Source of the DNA: Perognathus longimembris pacificus
Lineage: Eukaryota > Chordata > Mammalia > Rodentia > Heteromyidae
Reading direction: 5' to 3'
DNA: 64,000 nucleotides
Assembly (NCBI RefSeq): GCF_023159225.1
Contig: NC_063175.1
Span: 4,419,255 to 4,483,254, forward strand
Shown here: in pieces, positions 10,011-21,371 of the stretch
Position numbering within the stretch: the first letter of the stretch is position 1
How the letters are laid out: each line of letters begins with the position of its first letter
Translations under genes and position numbers: made by a program
The notes under the pieces: generated by a model
What the model saw: the letters and a program-made list of their open reading frames with translations, nothing else
The model's database searches: none
Told to the model about the DNA's origin: nothing

Positions 10011-10608
10011 TGTTTAAGCAAAGGAACCCACTGCAGGGTTCCTTTGAGCAGAAGCTGACTCCATCTTCACTAAGGTCTCCCCCACCCCTGAGCTACAGGG
10101 TTGGGAGATGTGTGTCCTGTCTGCTTGGAATCCAGGGAAGGTTCCCCTGGCTGTGGTAACATTGTGTGAACTTCTTGACCACTTGTGTTGTGGACTGTTC
10201 AAGCTTAACAATAGTAAACCTGTGCCCTTCCAGGAAGGAGCAGCCTTACCTGCCCCCCATGAGTAAGCATATCTGCCTGCATCGTGTGGGACCCACCAAA
10301 TGCGGGTGCCAGTTCTAACTAAAATGATAGATTGGTTCAAACAGATACTCTGTGGCAGGTTGTAACTCCATTGGCCACCTGCATGTGGCCAGGCTGGACA
10401 ATGTGGCATTTGCCTTTATAAACCCCAACTTGAGGACTGCTCGGGGTCACAGTGTTAGCTCCCGAGTCTGCACTGTGTCCCTGGCCGTCAGCCGGCTTTT
10501 CACTTCACCAATAAATCCATCTTTACTTGAGATTGTCTCTGCATGGTGGACTCTGGAGGGAAGTGGGTTTGAGACCCACTTGGGGTACCTCCCCTGGAAC
10601 TCATAACA
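10011..10608 (+). mobile_element. Gammaretrovirus-like LTR, probably solo
   Basis: About 600 bp with LTR architecture. It has a strong hairpin at the start (10019-10029 with 10036-10046), a TATA box (tataaa, 10417-10422), a CT-rich/C-rich leader and AATAAA at 10510-10515. A U5-like region follows and ends 'tcataaca'. The post-poly(A) segment (atccatctttacttgaga, then gtggactct) is shared with the LTR at 4861-5375. The ends are not secured: TGTT...AACA is plausible, but no matching TSD was found. Confidence 0.65.
10019..10046. repeat. 11-bp perfect inverted repeat at an LTR edge
   Basis: caaaggaaccc and gggttcctttg pair exactly around the 6-nt 'actgca'. It sits within the first 40 bp of the LTR-like block. 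Confidence 0.9.
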
Positions 10609-11085
10609 GTGCAGAGGGTCAGTGCCACCACACCTTGTAATGAGCAGTAAGACCAGTACCTCAGATGCCTGCATGGCCAACCACAGTATCCACTAAAACC
10701 TGCATGCTTAAGAGCAAAATATTCGGGAGAGAGTACTTGCCATACAATCTGTACTTATTGTGAGAGAGATCGAAGAAATATTTGTTGAATTATTGAACAA
10801 ATGAGTAGTTGTTATGAAGGGAGAATGATAAGCAATAGATTTAAATGTCAGAAGAAATTTAAATGAGCCCATAGAAAAATACAAAATGCTATTAAACCAT
10901 TTAGAAAAGAAGTGGCAGTTTAGATATATGTACTGCAACTTTGGCAATTGATTTAATTATTAGTATTATTCCGATTCTGAGTGTGTTAAGCCTTAGGGGG
11001 AAAAGTAGCTAGAAAAAAAGATGGAGAAGGTACTTTGATTTGTGGAATAGAGGCTCAACAAGTGTCCATTATTCTGTGTCCACAG
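10609..11085. other. Unclassified sequence
   Basis: AT-rich; no element recognised. The final bases (attctgtgtccacag) form a plausible splice acceptor for the candidate exon that follows. Confidence 0.4.
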
Positions 11086-11194
11086 ATTCCATGATCCCTC
11101 TACTGAGGCCCTTTACAGAAAACCCCAAAGCTTTGAAAAGGAACACTTAGACTATGAGAAGCAGCTGAAAGAACTGAAAAGCACCACTGATTGA
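11086..11194 (+). CDS. Candidate terminal coding exon, identity unknown
   Basis: After a pyrimidine-containing 'gtgtccacag' acceptor, the sequence opens a frame from 11087 with 35 codons ending in TGA at 11192-11194. The peptide is charged and helix-like in its second half, with pieces such as 'STEALYRKPQSFEKE' and 'DYEKQLKELKSTTD'. Codon quality looks better than in neighbouring shadow frames. The sequence after the stop runs about 250 bp to an ATTAAA-type signal near 11436, with AATAAA further on at about 11597, as expected for a 3' UTR. I do not recognise the protein. The frame is also open back to 11051 without a start codon, so it would have to be spliced. Alternatives are a decayed exon, a retrocopy fragment or chance. 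Confidence 0.3.
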
Positions 11195-11764
11195 ATCTTT
11201 CCAAAATTAATGACTCTTCCTGCTTGGAGCCTTTCAGCTGTGGTAATCATTGTCTAAAGTCCTTTGTGAAGGTCATCTTGGAACAGTCTCTTCCCAAGTT
11301 AATGATCCACAATCTCATCCTCTGACTCTGTGGGTATGCTCTCTTTGCAACTAGCAGTTTAATCACTAAGATACTTTCTATCATGATGCATCTCTGTGGT
11401 AGATGTTACCCCTTACTGTATAAAATTTTGGAAATTAAATGCTACAGGGACTCTGAGGCATGCAGAACCATGTATGGTCATGTTGAAGGAGTCCTGCCTT
11501 CTTTTCTGGTGTTTTCTACCCCATGATAGACTACTCTAACACTTAATGTATAATCATTTCCCATCTTCTTATAATTTATCTGATTAAATGTTTAGGAATA
11601 AATATTAAGACATATTAAGTAATTATTTTCTTAAAGCAAAAGCCCTTTTAATGTGTGCTCTGAAGTAGTATGTGCTGTAGCCATGCTTGTTTGACTCTTC
11701 ATCTCAAGGTCTCCAGGAAAGAATATTCTGTCTACATAGGATGAATGTAATGAATGACTCATGA

Positions 11765-11814
11765 TGTGTGTGTGTGCGTGCGTGCGTGCGTGTGTGTATG
11801 TGTGTGTGTGTGTA
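11765..11814. repeat. (TG)n/(CG)n microsatellite
   Basis: Alternating purine-pyrimidine tract with TGCG interruptions; Z-DNA-prone composition. Confidence 0.95.
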
Positions 11815-11993
11815 GGAGACAGATTTAGGGTAGTTGAGTCATTTGGAGGATTTTCTACTCCGATGAAAAAATTATTAAAAAGATATTTCTTTGATAGGAT
11901 ATTTTTGGATTGATCGCTAAACAGGATCATCAACTATATCTGTTTGGGCAATCTCAGCATAGAGACACATAGGTGAATACCCACCACACAGAA

Positions 11994-11994
<1 letters not shown>

Positions 11995-12033
<39 letters not shown>
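11995..12033. repeat. (CA)n microsatellite
   Basis: Nearly pure CA dinucleotides. Confidence 0.95.
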
Positions 12034-12036
<3 letters not shown>

Positions 12037-12987
12037 CCCAAACCTGAAATTTTATCAATGGCAAATCATATACCCCTGCACAAAGTTCAACTCTCTCCAC
12101 AGCTCTCTGTCAAAATACTCTTCAACAAGGCATCATTAAGGAGCTGAGGGAGGGAGAGTTTCCAGATCTGGTCTCCTTCCCACTACTACATGAGAGATAA
12201 CCAGTGCTAATTTTTTCCCAGGTACATGCCTAATGTACAAGTCACCACTGAAAGAAATTCAGAATAATTCCAAATGACCAAAAATAATAAAAAATGTAAA
12301 ATTAATATAATATATAAAAATATAATTGTAAAGAACCATATTTACTGGTTAGTAAAAATAAAGGGTTAGCAGACATTTTGTAAGTCTAGGAATGAAAGTT
12401 AACAGTGGAACTGCAAGTGTGATGCTCATTAATATTTTATAGATTATCTTCCTGTGGTTGTTACTAAGAATGATCAAATCTTAAAATAGAACCATTACTT
12501 TCATGTAGTCATGAATGAAATAAGTGTTTTGCCAAACCTTGCTCTTACTACAGTTTTTATCAATAGAAAAATATTTTTGCACTCTTTTTCTGCAAGATCT
12601 AGCCCTGATTTCGAGTTGTATTGGATCTCATTATGAATAAGACTATATCCAGGACTGAGTCTGATGTATTTATTAGGTTTTACTTAATGGGAAAACTACT
12701 CTCATGGTTTCAGATTTTATTAAGGGTTAGCTCCAAAGATAGAAATTTTCTACTCCTAAAATATAAATCCTTTCATTCTACATATTTCAATGCATACATG
12801 TTAGTTGGCCTGAAAGCAGAGCATGAAATGATTTACATACATTCCTTCCCAGAACTATCATGAAATTTTGCCACTCATCTTCAATTCAGTTACTGTGATC
12901 AGATTCACTCTCGGTCTTCAGGAAACTGAGATTCAGTAGGCAGTTTTATCTTGTTTATCACATATTCTTAGTTTAACTTTGTCTTAA

Positions 12988-12988
<1 letters not shown>

Positions 12989-13029
<41 letters not shown>
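12989..13029. repeat. (GT)n microsatellite
   Basis: Pure GT dinucleotides abutting the tail side of a minus-strand SINE. Confidence 0.95.
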
Positions 13030-13030
<1 letters not shown>

Positions 13031-13040
13031 ACATAGATCC

Positions 13041-13268
13041 TGGGCATGAATGCATGGCCTGGGCACTGTCTCTGAGTTGAGTTCAAGGCTACTGCTTTAC
13101 CATTTGAGCCACTGGTCCACTTCCAGCCCCCATCCCACATTTTGGTGATTCATTGGAGGTAAGAATTGTATAGTCTTTTCTACCTAGGCTGGCTGTGAAC
13201 TGAGATCCTTAGATTTCAGCTTCCTGAATAGCTAGGATTACAGGTGTGAGCCACCAGTGCCCAGCTAT
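13041..13268 (-). mobile_element. B1-tRNA chimeric SINE
   Basis: Minus orientation, near full length. The tRNA-like half lies at 13041-13130, the 'tcattggaggtaagaattgt' linker at about 13150, and the B1 half ends with 'ggtgtgagccaccagtgccc' (revcomp of the 7SL-like start). Confidence 0.85.
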
Positions 13269-14535
13269 TTTTTTCTTATTTTCAGTGAGTTCCCTATTTG
13301 TAGAAACCAAGATATTGCTTAGTTGTTCTGTTTTCTTTATTTTTCTCCTTTGTTTGCTCTTTAAAAACTATACTACATTAAAAAAAGTCTTTACTCAAGT
13401 CTTTAGAAGAGAAAAACTTGGGGCTTTCCTGAATGCTACAGCTTTTTTTTTTTTTTTTTTTTTTTGCCTTGGCTTTCAGGAAACTCACAAAACTGTATTT
13501 GTGATGAAATCACTGTTATTTTTACCCTATTAGTGAGTGTATTTGTGTTCTCACATTTTTGGAACCTGCATTTTGATGTCAAAGTTATTATTAGCTATAT
13601 TTTAATGCCTTTTGTCATAACATAACTGAAAATATATTTTAAAGGGTCAGGCCCAAGTGAATCAATAAGCCTACTTGTAAAATGTATCTGTTTGATTTAA
13701 ATTGGCCTCTACTAGAAAAAAATCTGTTCTCACCTTAGAATGACAAATAGCTTTTAGCACTACAAGGCTGTAGTGTCATCTAGTTCACACATACACCTTT
13801 TGAAGTGGAGATGGCTGGGAGGTCACCTTGCACAATTAGCAGTACAAGTAGGGCCCAAACCCAGTAGCTTAGAGACAAATTTGATATTTGTTTTATTTTT
13901 ATTGATTTAGATTTTTCCTCTTCTTTTTTTGTATTTGTAGAAACATCTACGTATATTCCATGTATCACAATACATGTTTTAAGTCAGCTTATAGCGAATA
14001 CCTGGTGACTACCTGCCTCCCATAGACAGTTTTTGTGTGGTAAGTGTTCTACACTAATCTAGGTCCTAGAGACTTAGGAAAGAAAAGGAAGGGAAGGAAA
14101 ATGACAATTGAAAAGGAACCCTGAGTGTGCACAGGGGAGAGAACCTGTCTGAGATAGGATGTGTGCAAAGAGAGAGATCCTGTCTGAAATTGGATGTGTG
14201 CATGGAACCTGAGGATTTCATACACACACCTCATGTGCTAAATGAAAGAACTCAGTGGAGATGAGTGCGGCCATTCTAACTGTGTCACGGGAGGCCACAG
14301 CTTATTAGAGAGGGGAAGTGGCTGGCCCACAGTCATGCCACTGATCCACGTCCTGGTGCCGAAAGTTTAAGATTCTTTAGATGAAGTTATTTTTGGACTG
14401 TAGCATTGTTATTTTCAACAGAATAAAACTGTAATGTCAAAAGGTTTCTGTGTTGAAACCTCTACTTTCAAAGGCTGATCCTCCCACTTGAGTTCTAGAC
14501 CCTGCTGATAATCACAAAGTATTTAAAATAACCAG

Positions 14536-14583
<48 letters not shown>

Positions 14584-15334
14584 GGGGGGGGGGAGAGATT
14601 TCCTATTTTTTTTAAACATGACTACTAAGGAATTCTTCCAACTGATCCTTTAAAATGTGAAGCTAATCTATCAGAGGCAATTCTAGAAAACAGTGACTTT
14701 GATTTGAAACACACTCTTTGAATGATTAAAAATGGTCTCAAATCGAACCAGGGTCTGGCTTTTCCTTATGGGGATTGAATGCTAAGTGTTAAAACTCAGA
14801 TTGTTCTTCCCAGGCTCAAGGTATTCACCATGGCTCTACTCAGGCAACGTGAGAAAGGTCCTAAGAGTCCTATGGAGAAGTCTGTCATCCTCACATGCAA
14901 ACATGAGCATACTACTTAGGTTAAGTTGAATTCGGTTCAATAAGTGCCAGAGACAAAGGCTTTTAAATTGTTGAAGAACATGCTGGGGGTGAGTTTGTAG
15001 CTTTTAAATTAAGAGGGTCACACAAATGTTCTTAGCTCTTTCAATTAGAGGTGTTCAGATTCTCAGATGCCATTCGCAGAAAAAGAACGAAGGGCTAACT
15101 CAAGATTTTAATGAAATTCAACTCTTTTGCTTTGGTTTAGGATAATTTATGTTCATTTCAGTAAAGAATACTGCACTCAGAATATACTGGCTAAGAAAAA
15201 GCTGGAGGTTAGGTGTTACTAGCAGGTTAAAAAAAACACAGAAAGAATAATTACAGAGTAAGAATTTTCTGAGTTGGCTGCACAATTCACAAGACAGCTT
15301 TGAGGATAAGAAATCATTTCTATTTCTCAGGATT
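13269..15334. other. Unclassified sequence
   Basis: T-run at 13442-13465 and (CA)n followed by a G-run at 14537-14592. Otherwise no element or exon recognised. Confidence 0.45.
14537..14592. repeat. (CA)n followed by a G-run
   Basis: About 23 CA units end in 'cgc' and a run of G (14584-14592). Confidence 0.95.
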
Positions 15335-17061
15335 AGAAAAGTAATAGCAGCTAAACATGTATTAATTATTCCCTATGAGGGAAACCAAGCGTCCATGTTT
15401 CTTTGGGTCTGGCTCACTTCACTTAGCATGATTTTTTTTCCAAGTCCTTCCATTTCCTTACAAATGGGGCAATGTCATTCTTTCTGATAGAGGCATAGAA
15501 TTCCATTGTGTATATGAACCACATTTTCCTGATCCACTCATCTAATGGGGATCTGATGGGGATCTGGTTTGGTTCCATATTATGGCAGTGACAAATTGTG
15601 CTGGGATAAATATAGTTGTGATGGTAGCTTTAGTATGGTCTTGCTTGTAATCTTTTGGGTAGATGTCCAAAAGTGGGGTTGTTGGGCATAGGGGAGCTCT
15701 ATGTTTAGCCTTCTGGGGAATCTCCATACCACTATCCAGAGTGGTTGAACAATTTACATTCCCACCAACAATGTAGTAGGGTTCCCTTTTGGCCACATTC
15801 GCTCTAGCATTTGTTATTATTAGTTTTCCTGATAATGGGCATTCTTTCTGGGGTGAGGTGGAATCTCTATATTGTTCTGATTTGCATTTCTTTTATGGCC
15901 AGTGATGTAGAGCACTTCATGTGTCTCTTGGCCATTGTAATTTCCTCTGTAGAGAAGTTTCTTTTTAGGTATTTAGCCAATTTGTTGAGGGGCTGTTGGT
16001 TCTTTGAGGATTTGTTTTGGAGGAATTCAACTTCTGTGTATATTTTAGATATAAGGCCTTTGTCCATTGTATGGCCGGTCAAGATTTCCCAATCTGTGGG
16101 CTTTCTGTTTAATCTTCCAAGCTATGTCCTTTGCCCGGAGGAAGCTCTGCAGCTTGATGCAGTCCCATTTCTCTGATTTGTTGCATTTCTGGGCCTTTAT
16201 TAAGGAAGTTTCATCCCATGCCAAGGAGCCCAACGGTTTCTCCTATTCCTTCTTATAGTGTTTTCAGGGTATCTGATTTTATTTCTAGGTCTTTGGTCCA
16301 TTTGGAATTGATTTTGGTGCAGGGTGATATACAAGGATCTAGTTTTAGTTTGTTACAGGTGTTGAGCCAGTTTCATCAACAACATTCGTTGAAGAGGCTT
16401 TCTTCTATCCTATTTTTTTTTAGCTCCTTTATCAAAGATTATGTAGCCATAGTTCTGTGGGTTCATTCCTGGGTTTTCATTTCTGTTAGGTGAGTCATAG
16501 CAGAAGATCACAATGGTGCAATAGCTATGCCCGTATGATGCTAAGTGAAATGAACTCCACAGTATGGAAACAAGTGTTATAACATTGTTGTAATTATTTT
16601 CAATGTGCCATGTGAAACAGTACCCTTTGTTCTTTCTTTTTCCCCCCCTCCGGTAATCCCTTCCCATGGTTTTACTCCTGCTATCACTCTATGTGATCTT
16701 AGTACCCTGGATACTGTATATATGTGTATTGGAGCTGGGGAAGGGAAAGGAAATACCAAAATCAAGAGATTAAGGATAAAAAGACAAACCATTGCAATAG
16801 CAATACTTTCAAAATCAATTGGTGTAAACGAACTCTACAATTCAAGGTGGGGAGAGGGAAATGGGGAGGGGGAGGCAAGGGAAAAATGAGGGAGGCGATA
16901 GCAAATTGGTAAGGAATACACTTGCCTTACATATGAAATTGGAACCCCTCTGTATTTCACCTTGAAAATAATGAAGGAAAAAGAGAACAATAAAAAAACC
17001 AGAAACAAAAAAAACAAAACAAAACAAACAAACAAACAAAAAAAAAGAAAAGTAATAGCAG
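15335..17061 (+). mobile_element. Twin-primed L1 insertion with 16-bp TSD
   Basis: The insertion spans 15351-17045 and is bounded by identical copies of agaaaagtaatagcag (15335-15350, 17046-17061). Its 3' part (about 16491-17045) is L1 3' end sequence in plus orientation, ending in an A-rich tail. Its 5' part (15351 to about 16490) is ORF2 C-terminal sequence in minus orientation. In element coordinates the two parts nearly abut. Compared with the minus-strand L1 at 42202-46501, the inverted piece starts at the equivalent of about 42715 and the 3' piece at about 42712. This is the signature of twin priming during target-primed reverse transcription. The ORF2 piece has frameshifts and stops, so no protein is made. 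Confidence 0.93.
15351..16490 (-). pseudogene. Inverted L1 ORF2 C-terminal fragment
   Basis: Minus-strand frames at 15542-15796, 15867-16082 and 16045-16233 carry pieces typical of the ORF2 thumb and C-terminal region (for example 'HRAPLCPTTPLLDIYPKDY' and '[14 protein letters not shown]'). They are interrupted by stops and frame changes. Endonuclease and polymerase motifs are absent because the insertion is truncated upstream of this part. Confidence 0.85.
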
Positions 17062-17164
17062 ACAGACCTCACCAGACCTTAGTAGAAAACCACCTTTTAG
17101 TAGTTCCCAATTTCTTATTTGTAATTTTTGGGTCATAAAGTGGCTTTCTAGGCTACTATATAGT
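17062..17164. other. Short unclassified spacer
   Basis: Nothing recognised between the L1 TSD and the next degenerate SINE. Confidence 0.4.
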
Positions 17165-17365
17165 CCCCTCCACAGCAATTCTGGGGATTTAATAGAGTCT
17201 CACACTTGCTAGACAAGTACTACTGATCCAGACCTTTCACTTATTTTGTTTTAGATTTGTCTTCCAGATACAGTCTTATGCTATCTTTTGTCTGTGCTGG
17301 CCTTGGATTATGATTTTTCCTACCATACTTGTTGGAACTAAAGGCATGAACCACTATGCAGAGAC
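17165..17365 (-). mobile_element. Very degenerate SINE (ID plus B1-like)
   Basis: Weak minus-orientation matches to an ID-like right part (ggggatttaatagagtctca) and a B1-like end (aaggcatgaaccactatgca). Confidence 0.4.
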
Positions 17366-17702
17366 CCCAGAATATAGGTTGGAGTAGTGAAACTACTCAT
17401 CAGAAAGAAGTTGCAAATACCTTTCCTATAATGTTAGTCTTGAAATTTCTCACAAAATATACCATAAATTGGTATTTATAGCCAGCCTAAGAGTTTTGTT
17501 ACTTCTTAAAGTCTAGGCACTGGCTGCCATAATTGCATTATACATTATACAGATGGTGTTTCAGCTCCCTGGTGAGATACAGTCTGAACAATCAGCAGGG
17601 CCAGAGAGTGCTGAAGAGAATGGGTAGGCTTCCTGGTTCCAGAACCATTGCCTGCCAGGTGGATTTATTTTTTATGACTGAAACACATAGACACACTAGG
17701 AA

Positions 17703-17756
<54 letters not shown>

Positions 17757-18393
17757 TATATAGATAGATAGATATAGATATATATCTGTAACTTTTATTT
17801 GTGACTCTGTGAGAAGTAGAATTATAAAGAAACATAAAAGCAAGTATCAAAATGGTACAGCCCATTACCAACTAAATAGAACTGGACTGTGACAGTACTG
17901 CCTAAGTGTGAAAACTAAAATCTCTTCTCTCACAAACCCTTCACCCCCATCACTGTTAGTCACAACCTCTTGATCAGCATAAGGTGTTAGCATAATTGCA
18001 TTTTTTCTGATTATTGAAATTTAGTATCTACGCAATGAATGCTTTTGTTGTAAAGGAAGCTTCCTTCAACACATCACGCACAGCCCTGCCTTGTGAGTTC
18101 AGTGTGCTAAGTGCCAATTAGCCTCCTCCCTCCCTTCTCTTTCTCTTTCCTTCCCTTGTTCTTCTCCTTCCTTTCCTTTGAATTTCTCTCTTTTTCTCAC
18201 AAGCATATAGGATTTGTACTTCGTTTGTCTTGCAAGTACTCATGCATTACCCTTAATTATTGCTGCTATGCAGAACAATGGGTCTCAATAACCATGATAT
18301 TTTGTATTCTTTGATCAATGTCCCTCCAATTCTCTACACCCTAATAATTACCGATATGTCCCGTTTAGAAATTATTCTATTAAAAGAGTATAT
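17366..18393. other. Unclassified sequence with a TA repeat
   Basis: (TA)n at 17710-17765 merging with GATA units to 17786. A C/T-rich tract lies at 18120-18200. No exon recognised. Confidence 0.45.
17710..17786. repeat. (TA)n/(GATA)n microsatellite
   Basis: About 22 TA dinucleotides followed by TAGATA units. Confidence 0.95.
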
Positions 18394-18620
18394 GTTATTT
18401 TTTTATTAATAATTATTTATTGTCAAAGTGATGTACAAAGGGGTTACAGTTACATACATTAGGCCATGGGTACATTTCTTGTACTGCTTGTTACCTCCTC
18501 CCTCATTCCCCCTCCCCCTCCCCCTTTCCCTCTCTCCCCCATGAGTTGTTCAGTTGGTTTACACTAAATGGTTTTGCAAGTATTGCTTTTTGAGTCATTT
18601 GTTTTTTTATCCTTTGTATG
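18394..18620 (-). mobile_element. L1 3' end fragment
   Basis: On the minus strand it ends with the L1 3' UTR seen elsewhere here (ggttacagttacata, aatgagggaggaggtaacaa type sequence) plus an A-tail at the left. Severely 5' truncated. Confidence 0.88.
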
Positions 18621-19274
18621 ATGTGATTTTTAACTTCGCACTACAAAGACAAATTTTTCTCTGTTTTGTTATGACAGAAATCTGAATTCCTAGTGGTAGA
18701 ATAGTTCCTGGGAAATCACAGGTTCTCAGTGAGCATTTGTTAAGTAAACCACTATGACTAAAGACTGAGGGATGATTGAGTTCTGAATAAATGTGATAGT
18801 ATTCTCCCTTACCCACTTTTACTTTCCATGGTCAACTGTTAGTGTTCAATGATAGTCAAAAAATATGAAATGGAAAACACAAGAAATAAATAGTTCATAT
18901 GATTCAAATAAATTGTATGACAGTATATTGCTGTTATTATTCTATTTTGCTATTATTATAGTGACTCTTAAACTGTACCCAATTTCTCAAGGTAAACTTT
19001 ATCATAAGTGTGTATATATAAAAGAAAATTATATGCAGTATGTGGAGCTATCTGTCATTTGAGATAGTGTTGGAATGTATCCTCAAGGAAGATAAGTGGG
19101 GGGTAACTACATAAATTATTTTTAAAAGTATTAAAACTATTTTGCATAGTTTACAAAGGGGAGGCCTATTTTTAAATACCAAATAATAAAAGGATTTAGG
19201 AGTTATTTTAGTTTCTGTGGCTAAAGAAGTGAAAAGTTTATTTGTTGAGCAGTCTTCTTTTAGAAAACAGTACT
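18621..19274. other. Unclassified AT-rich sequence
   Basis: No element or exon recognised. Confidence 0.45.
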
Positions 19275-19560
19275 TGGGAGGTAGACAGGAAGATGACAAT
19301 TTGAGACCAGTCTGGGTCATAAGTCAGAGAGAGTCAGTCTGCTCATGATAGAGCACACCTGTGGCTCCAGCTACTTTGGAGGTAGAGGTAGGAGGATCAT
19401 GGTTTGAGACTAGCCCAATAAAGTTAATATGAAACTTTATCTGGAAAACAAGCAAACAAACAAAGGGAATTGGGATGGGGCTCAATTGGTATCCTGCTTG
19501 TCTAGCAAGTGAGAGGCCCTGCTTTCAAGCCCCAGTGTCAGCCAAAGAAACAAAACAAAG
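19275..19560 (+). mobile_element. Degenerate B1 and ID-like SINE cluster
   Basis: A B1-like segment (agcacacctgtggctccagc, ggaggtagaggtaggaggat) is followed by an ID-like segment (gggctcaattggtatcctgc, tttcaagccccagtgtcagc). Another partial B1 end lies at 19275-19325. Confidence 0.65.
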
Positions 19561-20113
19561 TAGAATTGTAGCTGAGTAATCAGTAGAAAAAGTTACTTTT
19601 CTATTAGATGATATGACATAATATAGGTTGCACTTAGAAATACATTTCCATCAAGCTGCTGAAAACACTGGTTATTACACCATCAGTAAAACTAAATTCA
19701 AACTAAGTTTTAACTAAAATGATGACCTACTTAAGAATACTTTCTCTGAGTGCAACCAGTAGGTGCTCCAATCAATGCTTTAGTCTGGCCCAATGTTCTC
19801 TGGCTTGTTTGACAGGAGGCTGACTTGGACTCTTTAAAGCTTAGTGGTATAAAAATAACAACAGTGATTGTCAAAGAACCATTTGTGGAAAGCACAGAAG
19901 TTGTTAGATGTTTTAAAGTGTAATCTATAGGAAGGTACATAGAAAAGCTTTACAACAGCAAGTTTCAAAGAATACAGTGAAAAAAAATCAGAAAAATTAT
20001 AATGAATGTTAAGATGTTTTTAGAGTAGGGTTCATTGGAAGGATTTTTAACTCTTAATAAAATAGGTAATGATTAAGTAAGTACCTGGAAAATGATGTTT
20101 CAATGATGATTAT
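19561..20113. other. Unclassified sequence
   Basis: No element or exon recognised. Confidence 0.45.
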
Positions 20114-20348
20114 AAGACAACAGAGAGGCTGGGGATATAGCCTAGTGGCAAGAGTGCCTGCCTCGGATACACGAGGCCCTAGGTTCGATTCCCCAGCACC
20201 ACATATACAGAAAATGGCCAGAAGCGGCGCTGTGGCTCAAGTGGCAGAGTGCTAGCCTTGAGCGGGAAGAAGCCAGGGACAGTGCTCAGGCCCTGAGTCC
20301 AAGGCCCAGGACTGGCCAAAAAAAAAAAAAAAAAAAAGACAACAGAGA
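20114..20348 (+). mobile_element. Dimeric ID-like SINE (IDL-Geo), young, full length
   Basis: The body is 20127-20335, with aagacaacagaga repeated exactly at 20114-20126 and 20336-20348. The left monomer has A-box-like 'tagcctagtgg' and B-box-like 'ggttcgattcc'. The right monomer starts 'gaagcggcgctgtggctcaa' and ends in 'caggactggc' and an A-tail of about 19. It is CpG-rich and close to the copies at 900, 24765 and 48787. Confidence 0.95.
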
Positions 20349-20689
20349 AACTTAGAAAAATTATGTTAATACTAAATTATTTACATTATTTATATATAGG
20401 AGCTACATGTAGTAGCTACAGTCAAGTAAAAATATAGGTCTGGTTAAGCTTCAAGGCAGCATTATGGCTACTTTCTCAGTTTTGGCATTTCATATTATAA
20501 GAATAAAATAATAAAGAAAAATACAATTGATTGTGGAGCCTAAACTAATAGCAATATAACAAAGGTAACTAAGGAAAACTTGATTCACATGTTCAACAAT
20601 TACTAATACTTTCAGACTGACATTTGTCACCCACAAATAAAAAAGACATAAGGTTAAATAAGATTGGATTCGTCTTAGAGATTAAAAGT
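20349..20689. other. Unclassified AT-rich sequence
   Basis: No element recognised. Confidence 0.4.
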
Positions 20690-21268
20690 GCAACACTAAT
20701 TAAAATCATATTAAGCGAAGTGAGCCAGACCCAAAGAAACATAGATTCCATGGTTTCCCTCATTGGTAATAATTAATATATGTCTAGCATAGTCCCAGAA
20801 GATCCCAGTAGCTCAATAGCTATGTAATATGATCATATAAGATGAAGCTAAGTGAAATGAACTGTAAAATATGGAAACAAGGGGTTTTTCATTGTTGTTA
20901 TTTTTAATGTACTATGTGAAACTTTTTCTTTCACTTTTCTTTCCTACAGTTTATCCCATTGTCAGTGTATTTGATTTTGGTACCCTGGGTATTGTATATA
21001 TGTTTATCTGAATTAGGGAAGGGAAGGGAAACATCAAAATGGTGAGACAAAGTATAAGGGGCAAACCAATGCAACAGTGATACTCACAAGACAATATGTT
21101 GGAAATTAACTGTACTATTGGGTGGGGGGACTGGAGGGGAGGGAAGGAAGGTGGGAGAAAAATGAGGGAAGAAGTAATAAGTTTGACCAGAAATGTACTC
21201 ATTACCTTATGTATGTAAGTGTAACCCCTCTGAACATCACTTTGACAATAATATTAAATTTTTTAAAA
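20690..21268 (+). mobile_element. L1 3' end fragment (end of ORF2 plus 3' UTR)
   Basis: Plus-orientation sequence matching the 3' part of the twin-primed L1: 'agtgagccagacccaaagaa', 'aagtgaaatgaactgtaaaa', and 'tgtaacccctctgaacatca' before the A-rich end. 5' truncated; no secure TSD seen. Confidence 0.85.
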
Positions 21269-21371
21269 GGAAAACATGACTTACTTTATGCAATGATGGT
21301 TTGCACATAGAAAAAATACAAGCAAGCAAGGGAAATAATTTTTTAGGAGTTTGAGCACCTAGATCCCTCTT

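Larger units (their letters stand above)
11195..13040. other. Unclassified sequence with dinucleotide repeats
   Basis: Contains (TG/CG)n at 11765-11814, (CA)n at 11995-12033 and (GT)n at 12989-13029. A possible 3' UTR of the candidate exon covers the first several hundred bases. No other element recognised. Confidence 0.45.

Noticed and set aside
9473..10021. 182-codon minus-strand reading frame
   Set aside because: Half of it is a Glu/Gly/Arg-rich translation of a pyrimidine tract, with no start context or family signal.
17592..17871. Minus-strand frames with Tyr-Ile repeats
   Set aside because: They are translations of the (TA)n microsatellite.
20127..20215. tRNA-like sequence with A and B boxes
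   Set aside because: It is the ID-like monomer of a SINE, with extra sequence, an A-tail and a TSD; not a functional tRNA gene.
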